Source: a virus
Direction: 5' to 3' (one strand)
Length of the DNA stretch: 64,000 nt
IMG/VR virus record: IMGVR_UViG_3300047095_000811
Location: 1-64,000 of that record
This document shows, piece after piece, positions 37,932 to 46,896 of this stretch (position 1 is its first letter; each line of letters begins with the position of its first letter). The notes below the pieces were generated by a model. It was given only the letters and a program-made list of their open reading frames with translations. It searched no databases and was not told the origin of the DNA. A program made the position numbers and the translations under genes.

Positions 37932-40640
37932 CTAGTAGCCGCCTCTCAACTTGCTGGCCTTGGCGAATGCCAGCTGGCTTGGAGAGGTCAGAGAAGCTCG
38001 GTCGATCTTTGGATAGCTGGATGACATGCTGTTCATCGCCAGCCTGATCTCGCCTCGCTGCTGACCGTTGTAGTGCATGCCGATGTGAATCCAACGCCAC
38101 TCGGATCCGTTGCCCTCCAGAATTATCTGGTCGAAAGGGATGCCACTCTGGGTCGCCAGCCAGAAGAATGGTTCGCACAGCAGGTCGCCGGTGCCCGGAG
38201 ATGGAACGATGTCCGCAGCCATAGCCCAGATGTGCATCGAAGACTTGCTGCCCCCGGAAGGGATGTGGTAACGATAGAACGAGTTCATCCTCCCGCCTCC
38301 GCCGACGAACTTCCCGTACTTGGCGATGATCGGGTCAAGAGCAACCTTAGCGAACTTCTGAGCGAAACAGAACAGGTTGAAATCCTGACACAGCGCAGAT
38401 CCACGGTCCGGGTATGCCCCGTCCTTCGTGGTGTAGCAGTCCTCCAGTTTCAGGTTGGCCGACATCGGGTATGACGCCGGGATCTGCTGAGGTATGGAGC
38501 GACCGTTATAGTCGTTTTTCCCTGAGAACGAGCACGAGAACGGGCCAGTGTCGCCGGTCCTCCTGATGATTGGAGGGGTGCGGACGCTGCCGGTGCGGGC
38601 TGACCCGACGCCGAGAGACTGCTGGCGGAAGTAGGCGTACTCCTGCTTCATGCGCTTCACCTTGTCCACGTAGGACTCCCTCTGGATCACTGCGCCGTTG
38701 ACGGTGATCTTCGGGATGTTCGTAAAGTACATGTTGGCGTTCATCGGGACGCCGGTCTTGCCCTCCGACTGCGGGGAAGTGAAGTAGAACTTCACCGCCT
38801 TGAGACGGTACTCGCCGGAGTGGAGCTCGTCGTCCTTGTTGTAGAACTTCAGCACGTACTGCATGTTCTCCGTGAAGGCAAAGATGTCCACGTTGCACAG
38901 CTGGATGACCACGTTCAGCTGCTTCTCCCTGATGCTGTCCTGCAGCTGCGTCAGGTTGTACGGATTGTCGTTGCTCCCCCAGTAAGTCCTCTGGGTGGCC
39001 TCGTCGTCCATATTGATGTCGCACTCGGAGAAGACCGTGTCGTCCTGACTGGTCTGGATGATCCGCACGTTGTCTCCGTCGAGGATCTTCCCGGCGTTCT
39101 TCTTGTCGATCTGGTAGGGCTGCATGGTCCGGGCGATCAAGATATTCGACTTCTGGTCGATGTTCGAACCTTCCTCGAATTCCGGAATAGTCGTCTTCGA
39201 CACCTTGTCTAGGATCTCGATGAGCACCTGCTCCACCGTGTTCTTGCCGGGGGCGGTGCCGCCCTTGTCGGTGACCGTGACGAGAGTCTTGTTGCTGAAT
39301 CTGCCCGTTTCCTCGTCCTTCTCGGATACCACCGTGTCGAACATCACCCGGATGCCGGTGCGGTAGACGCCGTACTTCTCCTGAAGTTGCTTGATGTTCT
39401 GGGCGATCGTTCCGGGGTCAAGGATCACCTGCTCGTAGGTAGTGACGTTATCCGGAGGAGTGATCGCAAACTTCACGATGTCCTTCTCTGCGGAGTTGAT
39501 CTTCTTCTGGTCGTTGTACGCCTCGTTGAGGAGCGCGGTGATCACGTCCAACATGGTGACATTGTTGTAGACCTTGCTCTTCACCTTGCCGTTGATTTCT
39601 ACGTTCCGCTTGCTCACCAGATCCAGCTTGACCTTGTGGCGTGGGATGCCGGACGTTGGGTTCTCCTCCACCACCGAATCGGTCGGCAGCGACGGATTGA
39701 TCGGTATGAGGGGATGGTTGTCGAGGACTACGGTCTTCATGATGTAGTCCTCTTTGCCCTTGAGCTTGTTCCGCTCCCACTTCTTAACGTTGATGAAGAA
39801 GCGAAGCTGCTCGAAGTCGCTCTTGAAGTCCTTGAAGTTCAAGTCAGTCAGGGTCAGCAGTACAGAGAAGACCGGCATGACGAGCAGGTCGTACTCCATC
39901 GTGTAGATGAACTCGTTGATGAACGGGTCCAGCTTCACGACCTCGTTGTCCGGGCGGATGTAGTAGAGCTCGATGTCGTACACCCACTGGTCTAGGACTC
40001 TCTCCGGGATCTTTGGGTTCTTGTCCGGGTTCTCGGAGGAGTTCAGCCTTGTCGGCTTGTCCGACAGCTGCTCGGTCCTCGATTCCTCCAGGATTTTCTT
40101 CTTGATCTTCTCGACCTCGGCGACCAGAGGAGCGACGTCGTTGATGAACGAGACTAGCACCTGCTTCTGCTCGGAGACTAGATCGTCGGACTTGACTTTC
40201 TCCTCCAAATCCTTGATGCTGTACTCGGTTAGCTGCGCCGGGTCAAAAACTTTGTCCTTCAGCTTGTCTTGGAGCAGGTTGAAGTCGCTGAACGCCAAGC
40301 GCATCTTCGGAAACTTCTCGTGCGCCATGACTTCGTCGTCGGTCGGAGTCCCGGTAGCCGACGTGGCTTTCACCTCGTCGTATATGGTCTGCCCGATGTA
40401 GACTGCAGCGTTGTTGTAGTCCAGTTCGTACTTCTTGAGGATGTCTGAATACTTTAGCTTGATAGCATTCAGATCCATGAATTCTTTTTGGTACTTGCGG
40501 ACCTCGTCCTGTTTCTTGCCGCTGGTCGGCTTCAGGCGAGATTTTCTCGGGTCAAGGCGAACCGTGATGTCGTTCACGGCGCTCGATACCTTGTTTACCT
40601 CAGAGAAAGTCTTTGCGAGGTCGAAGAGGGTTCCGGCCAT
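37932..40640 (-). CDS. Baseplate hub/tail protein with C-terminal M15 peptidase
   Basis: 902 residues; ATG 40640 chosen over the GTG two codons earlier. Residues about 1-230 are helical (LNAIKLKYSDILKKYELDYN). The centre is a beta-rich hub-like region (KVKLDLVSKRNVEINGKVKS). Residues about 800-870 match peptidase M15: GGRMNSFYRYHIPSGGSKSS, then SMHIWAMAADIVP supplying zinc-binding His and Asp, and EWRWIHIGMHYN the last His. Such domains cut peptidoglycan stem peptides, so this is likely the tail lysin that opens the wall during DNA entry. A 70-residue Ser-rich tail follows the peptidase. Confidence 0.82.
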   Translation of the reverse strand: MAGTLFDLAKTFSEVNKVSSAVNDITVRLDPRKSRLKPTSGKKQDEVRKYQKEFMDLNAIKLKYSDILKKYELDYNNAAVYIGQTIYDEVKATSATGTPTDDEVMAHEKFPKMRLAFSDFNLLQDKLKDKVFDPAQLTEYSIKDLEEKVKSDDLVSEQKQVLVSFINDVAPLVAEVEKIKKKILEESRTEQLSDKPTRLNSSENPDKNPKIPERVLDQWVYDIELYYIRPDNEVVKLDPFINEFIYTMEYDLLVMPVFSVLLTLTDLNFKDFKSDFEQLRFFINVKKWERNKLKGKEDYIMKTVVLDNHPLIPINPSLPTDSVVEENPTSGIPRHKVKLDLVSKRNVEINGKVKSKVYNNVTMLDVITALLNEAYNDQKKINSAEKDIVKFAITPPDNVTTYEQVILDPGTIAQNIKQLQEKYGVYRTGIRVMFDTVVSEKDEETGRFSNKTLVTVTDKGGTAPGKNTVEQVLIEILDKVSKTTIPEFEEGSNIDQKSNILIARTMQPYQIDKKNAGKILDGDNVRIIQTSQDDTVFSECDINMDDEATQRTYWGSNDNPYNLTQLQDSIREKQLNVVIQLCNVDIFAFTENMQYVLKFYNKDDELHSGEYRLKAVKFYFTSPQSEGKTGVPMNANMYFTNIPKITVNGAVIQRESYVDKVKRMKQEYAYFRQQSLGVGSARTGSVRTPPIIRRTGDTGPFSCSFSGKNDYNGRSIPQQIPASYPMSANLKLEDCYTTKDGAYPDRGSALCQDFNLFCFAQKFAKVALDPIIAKYGKFVGGGGRMNSFYRYHIPSGGSKSSMHIWAMAADIVPSPGTGDLLCEPFFWLATQSGIPFDQIILEGNGSEWRWIHIGMHYNGQQRGEIRLAMNSMSSSYPKIDRASLTSPSQLAFAKASKLRGGY

Positions 40641-40650
40641 TTCCACTCCG

Positions 40651-40723
40651 AAAAAAAAAGATAGCTATGAAGAAGTTCCATACCGCCAAAGCATATTCTG
40701 CCGGAGCGGTATGGAACTCTTCT
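40651..40723 (-). terminator. Intrinsic terminator after the FEN-like gene
   Basis: Long hairpin (GAGTTCCATACCGC pairing with GCGGTATGGAACTTC) is followed on the minus strand, after an AT-rich spacer, by CTTTTTTTTTC. Confidence 0.8.
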
Positions 40724-40725
40724 TG

Positions 40726-41793
40726 CTACACCATGAACAGGGTGGTCTCGTCTACCACATTGCCGAAGTACTCTCGGTTGTAGTACGAGAACTCGTCTCT
40801 TGAGGGTCGGTTCGAGTCGGAGTACTGGTTTACGATGTGCATGGAGTCTGCCTCCTTGATCATCGCCGCATGGATGTGTGGGTTGTAGCACACGTCTCGC
40901 GCCTTCAGCTCTTCGATCAAGTCATCCCGGCCCTTAAACTCCGGGTGCTCGGCGAGAGCGTCGTAGCCCATGAACTTGATGTCAGATTCTTTGAGTTTAT
41001 TGATGATCTTGACCGCTTTCTTGTTCTTGATGTCGGCGATGGGGCATCCGTCATCCCAGCCGGTCAAGTTCAGGAAGAGCCGGATGTAAGAGTCATCGAT
41101 CTTCATCTCGGAATCGTCGGAGATGACCCACTTGTTCTTCTCGTACAGGTGTCGGAAGTACCCGTTCTTCCCGACTGACTTCGAGTGGACGCCGTTCGGG
41201 CGAATGCTGAAGCAGTTGGGAAGAGTCGATGACAGCATCTGCAGCAGCGGATCGTCACTGAGGAAGATGTTGTACTTTGACTTGAGCGTGTCTGTCAGCA
41301 CGTACGGGATGCAGGTCAGCTCGTTAGTGTCAGAGTCCACCACCTTCATGCCCGGAAGACACGGCGCGATGCGCTGGATCTTCTTGCCGATGAACTGGAG
41401 GAAGGCTGGCTTCACAGTCTTCTCCATCTTTTTCGTGCCGTAAGCTGCGTTAGCCTCAAGCTTGATGGGGTCAACCTTCCCGTCGTCAAACATCAGCAGG
41501 AACGTCACTTTACAGTTGCGTTTCTCCACGAGGTAGCGCCGGTAGTGGACCACCAGATTCATGAACTCGGCGATCACCCTGTTCGAGTTGGGGATCAGCT
41601 CGTTCGTCACCGCCTGCTTGTAGTAGTCGATGCGCATGATGTCGAGCATGTACTTCATGTCAATGAAGAAGGTGACCGTGGTGTCGAGCATGCTCTCCGG
41701 CAACACCTCGTCAAGCACGGAGTACTTGACCTTCTTTCTTGTGAACGCGAATCCAACGATGTCGGACGTACTAGCTTCGTCTCTTTCTGTCAT
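40726..41793 (-). CDS. Putative PIN/FEN-type 5' nuclease
   Basis: 355 residues; start ATG 41793, four bases overlapping the DUF4326 gene upstream. The pattern resembles FEN/PIN nucleases: VTFFIDMKYMLDIMR near the N-terminus, VTFLLMFDDGKVD, VVDSDTNELTCIPYVLTDTL followed by KYNIFLSDDPLLQMLSS (matching ivSsDkDllQLl), and LTGWDDGCPIADIKNKKAVK as the helix-hairpin-helix-like segment. Acidic residues needed for metals are present at these places. A 5'-3' exonuclease for primer removal would suit its place beside replication genes. The match is by pattern only. Confidence 0.6.
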   Translation of the reverse strand: MTERDEASTSDIVGFAFTRKKVKYSVLDEVLPESMLDTTVTFFIDMKYMLDIMRIDYYKQAVTNELIPNSNRVIAEFMNLVVHYRRYLVEKRNCKVTFLLMFDDGKVDPIKLEANAAYGTKKMEKTVKPAFLQFIGKKIQRIAPCLPGMKVVDSDTNELTCIPYVLTDTLKSKYNIFLSDDPLLQMLSSTLPNCFSIRPNGVHSKSVGKNGYFRHLYEKNKWVISDDSEMKIDDSYIRLFLNLTGWDDGCPIADIKNKKAVKIINKLKESDIKFMGYDALAEHPEFKGRDDLIEELKARDVCYNPHIHAAMIKEADSMHIVNQYSDSNRPSRDEFSYYNREYFGNVVDETTLFMV

Positions 41794-42092
41794 AATTCTT
41801 CCTCTTCTATGTCCTTCATTGCTAGAGGTTTTCGGTTGGCGTACTTGAGAATGATATCTCCGTGACACGGGAGTGGTGCGCAGAAGCAGACGACGTCTCT
41901 GCCCGCTAGCTTCTCCCTCATCTCAGCTATGATCTCCGGGTGCCTCAGCAGCCAGAGCTCGTACTTTCGGATGACTTCTTCTCTGGTGCCGTCTCGGCCA
42001 ATGACGTATCTGTTCCCCCACTTGCTGGGGCGGCCCACGAACACTGCGCCTTGGGGAACGCGGTCTCTCTTTCGGTTGTACACTTTCGGCAC
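41790..42092 (-). CDS. DUF4326 protein (100 aa)
   Basis: ATG 42092 after AAGGAGATCAACGTG. VFVGRPSKWGNRYVIGRDGT (about 18-37) and VVCFCAPLPCHGDIILKYAN (about 67-86) are the two conserved blocks of DUF4326, whose Cys/His set suggests metal binding. Function of the family is unknown. ATGA overlap with the nuclease-like gene. Confidence 0.88.
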   Translation of the reverse strand: MPKVYNRKRDRVPQGAVFVGRPSKWGNRYVIGRDGTREEVIRKYELWLLRHPEIIAEMREKLAGRDVVCFCAPLPCHGDIILKYANRKPLAMKDIEEEEL

Positions 42093-42107
42093 GTTGATCT
42101 CCTTATT

Positions 42108-42139
42108 GTGGGCAAAGAGGATTAGACCCCTTTGCCCAC
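42108..42139 (-). terminator. Hairpin after the RNA polymerase beta-like gene
   Basis: A 10-bp perfect stem GTGGGCAAAG/CTTTGCCCAC with a 12-base loop. The T-tract is missing, so it may be a weak terminator or a processing site. Confidence 0.6.
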
Positions 42140-42146
42140 CTAAAGA

Positions 42147-43631
42147 TCAGCCGAACTCGGGGATCTCGTGTTTCTTCTCGAAGAACATGTCATCCACGCT
42201 GTCACAGAACGGAACGATGGTTCCGCTCATGCCGGGGTCGCCAGCCGAAGATGCATTGAGCGACAGGTTCCCGATGAACGACGGATGGATGCTGCGGTAC
42301 TTCACCAGCACGTTGCCGCCGCCTGCGCCGAGAGACTGAGGGCCGCGAGCGGAAAACTTCAGAGCGACGCTGAACAGGTTCAACGCGTTCGTGATGTTGG
42401 AGTAGCGGAGCAGCTCGTTGGTGATGAGGCGCTTCACGAGGAACATCGCGCCGATGTTGGAGAACACCGTTTCGAGGCGCTTCATGTCCACGTTCCGGCT
42501 GTTCAGAATGCGAACGGCGATCTCGGACCACTTGATCAGCAGCGGGAAGATCAGGTACTCGTAGAGACGGATGCGGCGGGTGTAGAGGTCGAGACCGTCC
42601 ATCTTGTGGATCTCTTCGTAGTTCCACATCATGTGCTGCACCACGTCAAACGTGTTGCGTTTCTCGTCGTCATCGAGCTCACGCAAGTTCTTCTTGGTGC
42701 GCTCGTCGAGGATCCGCTCCAGAGACGCGATGGACTTGTCTGCCTTGTCGAGCTTGGCGGTGGGAGAAGTCAGGATGCGGCGCTTCCAGAAGTCCTTGTT
42801 CTCCAGATTCCCCAGCTTCTTGATGTTCTCCAGCGCGTTGTGGAGCGAGATGATGATGTTACGGAAGTCTTCGCTGCTCTCCAGCCACTCTTTGCTGACG
42901 AACATCTGGTTGCGGTGAATGTTGAACACCTCCCAGTCCTTCTCCGTGTCGAACGCGTCGAGGTCAAGCTCTTCGCCGGACGGGTTCTTTCCGCTGTCGT
43001 CGACAAGGTAGACCATCTCGTCGAGGCCCATCATCTGCATCGTCTCGGAGTAGCCGTACTTGATGAAGAAGTAGATGAATGCGTTCTTGAAGCTGTTGAT
43101 GCTGTTCGACTTGGTCTTGAAGAAGTCCAGCAGGAACACCTTGCCGCGATAGGTGGTGCCGGAGTTCAGGGACTCGATCGAAGCCGCCTTGTGGCGGATG
43201 CCGAGAGGCATCAGCAGTGTCTTTAGGTAGATACCGTTGCGGATGGCGTACCAGTTCTTGTCAGCAATCTGGAGGATGGCGTAGTAGCGGTTCCCGTTCA
43301 GCACGAAGAAGAAGTCATCGACCAGCTTCGGGATGAACAGGTGGAGCTTGACTTCTTTCTTCTCTCCTTCCCACTCGATCTTGAAGCGAGCTTCGATCAG
43401 GTCAAGACGGGACTCCTCGATGCTGATGTTCCGCTTGGTGATGTACGCAGCACACTCTTCCTCGTTGACTCGCTGCATGTCGAGGAACGTGATGCCGGGG
43501 ATGCTGTTCAGGGTGGTGAACAGATCTCGGAAGTACGAGTCTACGTCGTCTTTGTGACGAATGTAGATCAGGTCCTCATTGAATTTCTCCGGATTACCGT
43601 CTTGGTATTCCTTGTACATTGCAAGCTGCAT
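42147..43631 (-). CDS. Multisubunit RNA polymerase beta-subunit fragment (N-terminal part)
   Basis: 494 residues. The last 70 residues carry the clearest signal: FSARGPQSLGAGGGNVLVKY, then RSIHPSFIGNLSLNASSAGD and PGMSGTI, aligning with the bacterial beta segment [29 protein letters not shown]. Upstream text (LVDDFFFVLNGNRYYAILQI) fits beta N-terminal domains. The protein ends where the second half of beta would begin, as in phages with split RNA polymerase subunits. Its partner half is not in the window. Followed upstream by a 99-residue gene and then the beta-prime piece. Confidence 0.8.
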   Translation of the reverse strand: MQLAMYKEYQDGNPEKFNEDLIYIRHKDDVDSYFRDLFTTLNSIPGITFLDMQRVNEEECAAYITKRNISIEESRLDLIEARFKIEWEGEKKEVKLHLFIPKLVDDFFFVLNGNRYYAILQIADKNWYAIRNGIYLKTLLMPLGIRHKAASIESLNSGTTYRGKVFLLDFFKTKSNSINSFKNAFIYFFIKYGYSETMQMMGLDEMVYLVDDSGKNPSGEELDLDAFDTEKDWEVFNIHRNQMFVSKEWLESSEDFRNIIISLHNALENIKKLGNLENKDFWKRRILTSPTAKLDKADKSIASLERILDERTKKNLRELDDDEKRNTFDVVQHMMWNYEEIHKMDGLDLYTRRIRLYEYLIFPLLIKWSEIAVRILNSRNVDMKRLETVFSNIGAMFLVKRLITNELLRYSNITNALNLFSVALKFSARGPQSLGAGGGNVLVKYRSIHPSFIGNLSLNASSAGDPGMSGTIVPFCDSVDDMFFEKKHEIPEFG

Positions 43632-43738
43632 TGTTCTTTCTTCCTTTCAGCAGTTCATGATACGCGATCATCAGGAGTGATCGCAACTCCTTATTTTAAC
43701 CCGTTTTGGATATTCCGGGTAATCTTCTGTTCGCCCTT

Positions 43739-43780
43739 TAGCCGACATGGCTTTACGGCGAATCGAGATTCTGTCGGCTA
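43739..43780 (-). other. 9-bp inverted repeat overlapping the stop of the 99-residue gene
   Basis: TAGCCGACA (43739-43747) pairs with TGTCGGCTA (43772-43780) across a 24-base loop; no T-tract follows. A second repeat, GCGATCA/TGATCGC, lies at 43673-43692 in the leader of the beta gene. Nothing coding was seen between 43632 and 43777. Confidence 0.5.
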
Positions 43781-44077
43781 GCTGCGGAGCAGCACCAGTT
43801 TCTTCAAGATGTCTTCGTACTGCTCAGAGAGCTCGGAATACCAGAAGTTGAGCACCAGCTCTTCGCCTTGGATCGTCATGAACGTGACCTTGTTGTGGAT
43901 CTCGTCCAGGCTGTAGGCTCCGGGAACCCGATCGTGTTTGGCATATACCGGCTTGAATAACACCGGACCCTTGAGGTGGAAGTTGGCGATATTCATCAGG
44001 ATGACCGGCTTGCCCTCTCGCATGAATCGTTCGACATCCTCCAAAGTCATACTCTGAAAAGTCAGGTTCAGGTCCAT
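43778..44077 (-). CDS. Hypothetical protein (99 aa)
   Basis: Start at ATG 44077 after GTGAAAGGAGAAAAT; an upstream frame to 44134 crosses the promoter motif and is rejected. Alpha/beta, soluble (KPVILMNIANFHLKGPVLFK; LVLNFWYSELSEQYEDILKK). Lies between the two RNA polymerase genes on the same strand. Function unknown. Confidence 0.75.
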   Translation of the reverse strand: MDLNLTFQSMTLEDVERFMREGKPVILMNIANFHLKGPVLFKPVYAKHDRVPGAYSLDEIHNKVTFMTIQGEELVLNFWYSELSEQYEDILKKLVLLRS

Positions 44078-44089
44078 ATTTTCTCCTTT

Positions 44090-44104
44090 CACGATCATTA
44101 TATA
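44090..44104 (-). promoter_or_regulatory. Phage promoter motif (TATATAATGATCGTG)
   Basis: Match to the 15-base consensus only 13 bases before ATG 44077, with the ribosome site in between and the terminator of the beta-prime gene just upstream. Confidence 0.65.
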
Positions 44105-44107
44105 TAA

Positions 44108-44140
44108 ACAAAACGCCCTATGGAGGCTATCCATAGGGCG
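44108..44140 (-). terminator. Intrinsic terminator after the beta-prime-like gene
   Basis: A 10-bp stem CGCCCTATGG/CCATAGGGCG (44114-44123 with 44131-44140) is followed on the minus strand by TTTTGTTTAT. Confidence 0.88.
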
Positions 44141-44145
44141 AATTA

Positions 44146-45711
44146 TCAGTCTTTTGTCAGCATGTACAGCGCTAGCCCACCTTCGCGGTGGATGCCACGG
44201 ATGAACCCGCCCTTGGCGTCAACGTAGTTGAGCGGGGAGTTCATCATCTTTGCGGCCTCCATGTTCGCCTCAGAGGAGAACAGGCCGATCACGCGCATCG
44301 TGTCACCGTCGAAGTCGCCGCCGAGACCCTTAAGGAAGGAAACGTTCGGGACGTAGGTGTCGATCCACTTGATCTTGTCATGGAGGATATTCCCCTTTCC
44401 GTCGGTCGGGAAGTAGGGGTAGTGGGTGAACCGCTTGTCGTTCATCCCGCCCTCTTCGGCAGGTCCGGTCATGTTGATCGTGTCTTCGGTGGTGAGCAGC
44501 TTGATCCGACACGCGATCACCGACTCAGGGCCGGTCACAGGGTAGCGAGTCGCGATGACGTGCTTGTTCTGAGTGACGTCCATGCACGCCTCGTAGAACA
44601 GGTCAGTCAGCGTGAACGGGCGATCTGGAAAGCGAACGTGCTTGAACTCTTTGACCAGCTTGGAATCGTTCCCGAGACCGTCGAGCCAGAAGTGCTGGCT
44701 TCGGATCATACGAGTCTTGTCCTTGATGTAGCCGTCAACCAACTTGGAGAGGCTAGTCGATGTCAGCTTACCGTAAGTGGTCTGCGGTAGGTCGTACCGC
44801 TTGTCGCCGTCAACGACGATGGAGGCAGCGTGTTCGTAGCCGTGGAAGAAGTCTTCCAGCCACTTGATCACGAACGGATAGAAGAGCGACAGCGCGAAGT
44901 GCAGCGGGACGCCGAATTCGTTGTACTTGACCTGCTGCAGGCCAGGATCGTCTGCCGAGAGCTTCGGGCAAGACAGAACGCCGATCGTGGAGTAGTCGAT
45001 GGATTTGCCCATAACCGCCTGACGGATGACGCCCTTCTTACCAGCAATCTTCTTGGTCAGCTCCGAGTAGATCTCAACTAGGATGCGCTGCACTGAGGAC
45101 TGCGTCAGGTACGAGTTGGTGAAGGTGATCGACTCGGACGTTGCAGCGTTGATCAGCTTGATGTAGTTGGCGTTGACGCCCTCGACCGAGATCTTCTTGG
45201 AGCCGGAGGCAGTGGAGAAGTTGATGTCCCGGTAGTACGCCGGGATGATCAGCCACTTGTCGATGAAGACCTCTTTCATGTCCAGCATGGAGAGTAGGTT
45301 CTCCTTCTTGGAGCGGGAGGCGTTCTCCTCGCCGATCTTGGTCCACTTGATCTTCTTCCAGTTCTTGATGAAGAACTCGATGCCGGTCTCTCCGTCTTCC
45401 GGCTTGTCTCCGGTGACGATCTTGCCGGAGACGTCTAGGCGGCAGAACTTCTCTCCGGAAATGACCTGCGGCAGGGCACGGAACATGCCGTACACGGTCA
45501 TGTAGACCAGCGGGTGGAAGAACTTACGACGGAGATCCACGAACCCGAAGTTGTACTTGCGAGCGTCGGAGCCGAACTTACCGAAGATCTTGGTCGAGAA
45601 GAGACCGTCATCGGAAGGGCCACCGTTGCTGTCCAGATAGAACCGGCTGGTCACTTGCTGACAGCCGTTCTTCTGGATGAATTGGTCGATGTCAAAAAGA
45701 TCGAGTTTCAT
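44146..45711 (-). CDS. Multisubunit RNA polymerase beta-prime fragment (N-terminal part)
   Basis: 521 residues. GLFSTKIFGKFGSDARKYNF and GFVDLRRKFFHPLVYMTVYG match the start of beta-prime, though the N-terminal zinc finger is missing. GKKGVIRQAVMGKSIDYSTI matches the region ahead of the active site, and LKGLGGDFDGDTMRVIGLFS holds the catalytic Mg-binding motif (NADFDGD in bacteria, GGDFDGD here with all three Asp). Ends soon after, at ALYMLTKD, so the C-terminal part must be encoded elsewhere. Together with the 494-residue beta piece this supports a phage-encoded RNA polymerase. Confidence 0.88.
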   Translation of the reverse strand: MKLDLFDIDQFIQKNGCQQVTSRFYLDSNGGPSDDGLFSTKIFGKFGSDARKYNFGFVDLRRKFFHPLVYMTVYGMFRALPQVISGEKFCRLDVSGKIVTGDKPEDGETGIEFFIKNWKKIKWTKIGEENASRSKKENLLSMLDMKEVFIDKWLIIPAYYRDINFSTASGSKKISVEGVNANYIKLINAATSESITFTNSYLTQSSVQRILVEIYSELTKKIAGKKGVIRQAVMGKSIDYSTIGVLSCPKLSADDPGLQQVKYNEFGVPLHFALSLFYPFVIKWLEDFFHGYEHAASIVVDGDKRYDLPQTTYGKLTSTSLSKLVDGYIKDKTRMIRSQHFWLDGLGNDSKLVKEFKHVRFPDRPFTLTDLFYEACMDVTQNKHVIATRYPVTGPESVIACRIKLLTTEDTINMTGPAEEGGMNDKRFTHYPYFPTDGKGNILHDKIKWIDTYVPNVSFLKGLGGDFDGDTMRVIGLFSSEANMEAAKMMNSPLNYVDAKGGFIRGIHREGGLALYMLTKD

Positions 45712-45855
45712 CTCTTATTCCTGAGAGGTATGCGAATTATTAAGGTGTTGCATAAAGCTTTTATCCGAGACTTTCCATTTTAGGTTGTCACAAATCGTGC
45801 CGAACAACAGGTTAGTCATGAATATTCTCTTCATTTTCCACAAGGAATTCTAGCA

Positions 45856-46326
45856 ATGGAACTCCAGATTGCAAAGATAGCGTTCGTCCTGCTGCAGTTT
45901 ACGAACATCGTGATCTCCAGCATGCTGATCATATCTGGCATCATTCTCTTCTCATACATCAAAAGAGTGATTCACCACGTCGATGTGTACATCCACACGA
46001 TGATCGTGCTTCACATTCTAGCGAGTGTCTTGATTCTGAGTTATTACGAGCTCAAGAGTCTCGACACTTTCAACATCTTGAACCAGTTTCTCATTCAGCT
46101 AACGATCTTGACGCTAGTCGTGATCAACGGCATGTTCCAGATCGGGATCTATCGGTTCTTCCACAATGCCACATGTAAGGTGTGCGTGATTAACGACTTC
46201 TTGAAGTTCTTGAGGAGTCTCCAAGTTGATGAGAGTGGTGCCGACACCACCGGATGCAACAGCTGCTCCGCTCAAGAGCGAGTAGCAGTCTTCAGAAGGA
46301 TGAATACAGATGCTGAACACGAATAG
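45856..46326 (+). CDS. Three-span membrane protein (156 aa)
   Basis: ATG 45856 after CACAAGGAATTCTAGCA. Three hydrophobic segments (about 10-35, 48-66 and 76-98) with a short loop between the first two (KRVIHHVDV), then a soluble tail with two cysteine pairs (CKVC and CNSC). It overlaps the next gene by 17 bases. The pair, alone on the plus strand between leftward units, could be a holin-like or envelope module; no family is recognised. Confidence 0.75.
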   Translation: MELQIAKIAFVLLQFTNIVISSMLIISGIILFSYIKRVIHHVDVYIHTMIVLHILASVLILSYYELKSLDTFNILNQFLIQLTILTLVVINGMFQIGIYRFFHNATCKVCVINDFLKFLRSLQVDESGADTTGCNSCSAQERVAVFRRMNTDAEHE

Positions 46327-46846
46327 AGGGTTCATCACCCCTGACGGAAGATACTACGAGGCTCCCTTCCCACTCTCTCCCGACCATCGAGAGGCAGTTG
46401 CAAGAAACACTCCAGAGCCTTCGTGTCCTCCGCACGGTGACGTTGCTCCCTCGCAACACTCCGAACAAAGGACCAGCCGAATGGACGGGAACCATCAATA
46501 CCCTCAGCCAGCGCCACAGCAACAGCCTCAACCGTACACGCCTCCTCCCCAGCAGATACCGGGGGTGAACGCGCCGTACACCATCAACCAAGACTCTCAG
46601 TTCAACTTCAAGCTCAAGGATGTCCTAATCATCGCTGGAGCAATTGCAAGTGCTGCAGTTTCCTGGAACAATGCTGACGGGCGTCTCTCTCGGCTTGAAG
46701 AACGAGTCTCCACCGACATCGTCAAGAAGATCGAATCGATCGAGCGCAAGCAGGATGAGAACATCAAAGCCCAAGCAGATTCGATCAAAGCGTTGTCTTC
46801 GCAGATCGCAGATCTCGAACGCGCCATTGCATCAGGTCGTAAATGA
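46310..46846 (+). CDS. Pro-rich membrane-anchored coiled-coil protein (178 aa)
   Basis: ATG 46310 after AGAAGGATGAATACAG. Residues 1-95 are Pro/Gln-rich (PQPAPQQQPQPYTPPPQQIP). A weak membrane segment (VLIIAGAIASAAVSW, about 106-120) is followed by a coiled coil (RLSRLEERVSTDIVKKIESI) to the end. This is the layout of some phage spanin or holin-associated proteins, but the topology is not certain. Coupled to the upstream three-span protein. Confidence 0.7.
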   Translation: MLNTNRGFITPDGRYYEAPFPLSPDHREAVARNTPEPSCPPHGDVAPSQHSEQRTSRMDGNHQYPQPAPQQQPQPYTPPPQQIPGVNAPYTINQDSQFNFKLKDVLIIAGAIASAAVSWNNADGRLSRLEERVSTDIVKKIESIERKQDENIKAQADSIKALSSQIADLERAIASGRK

Positions 46847-46850
46847 CCAA

Positions 46851-46896
46851 GAAAAAAGAAAGAGCCATAGACCCGAGAGGGCCTATGGCTTCTTCT
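46851..46896. terminator. Bidirectional terminator between convergent genes
   Basis: Stem GCCATAGaCCC/GGGcCTATGGC with a GAGA loop, T-tract TTCTTCTT on the plus strand and TTTCTTTTTTC on the minus strand. Confidence 0.85.
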
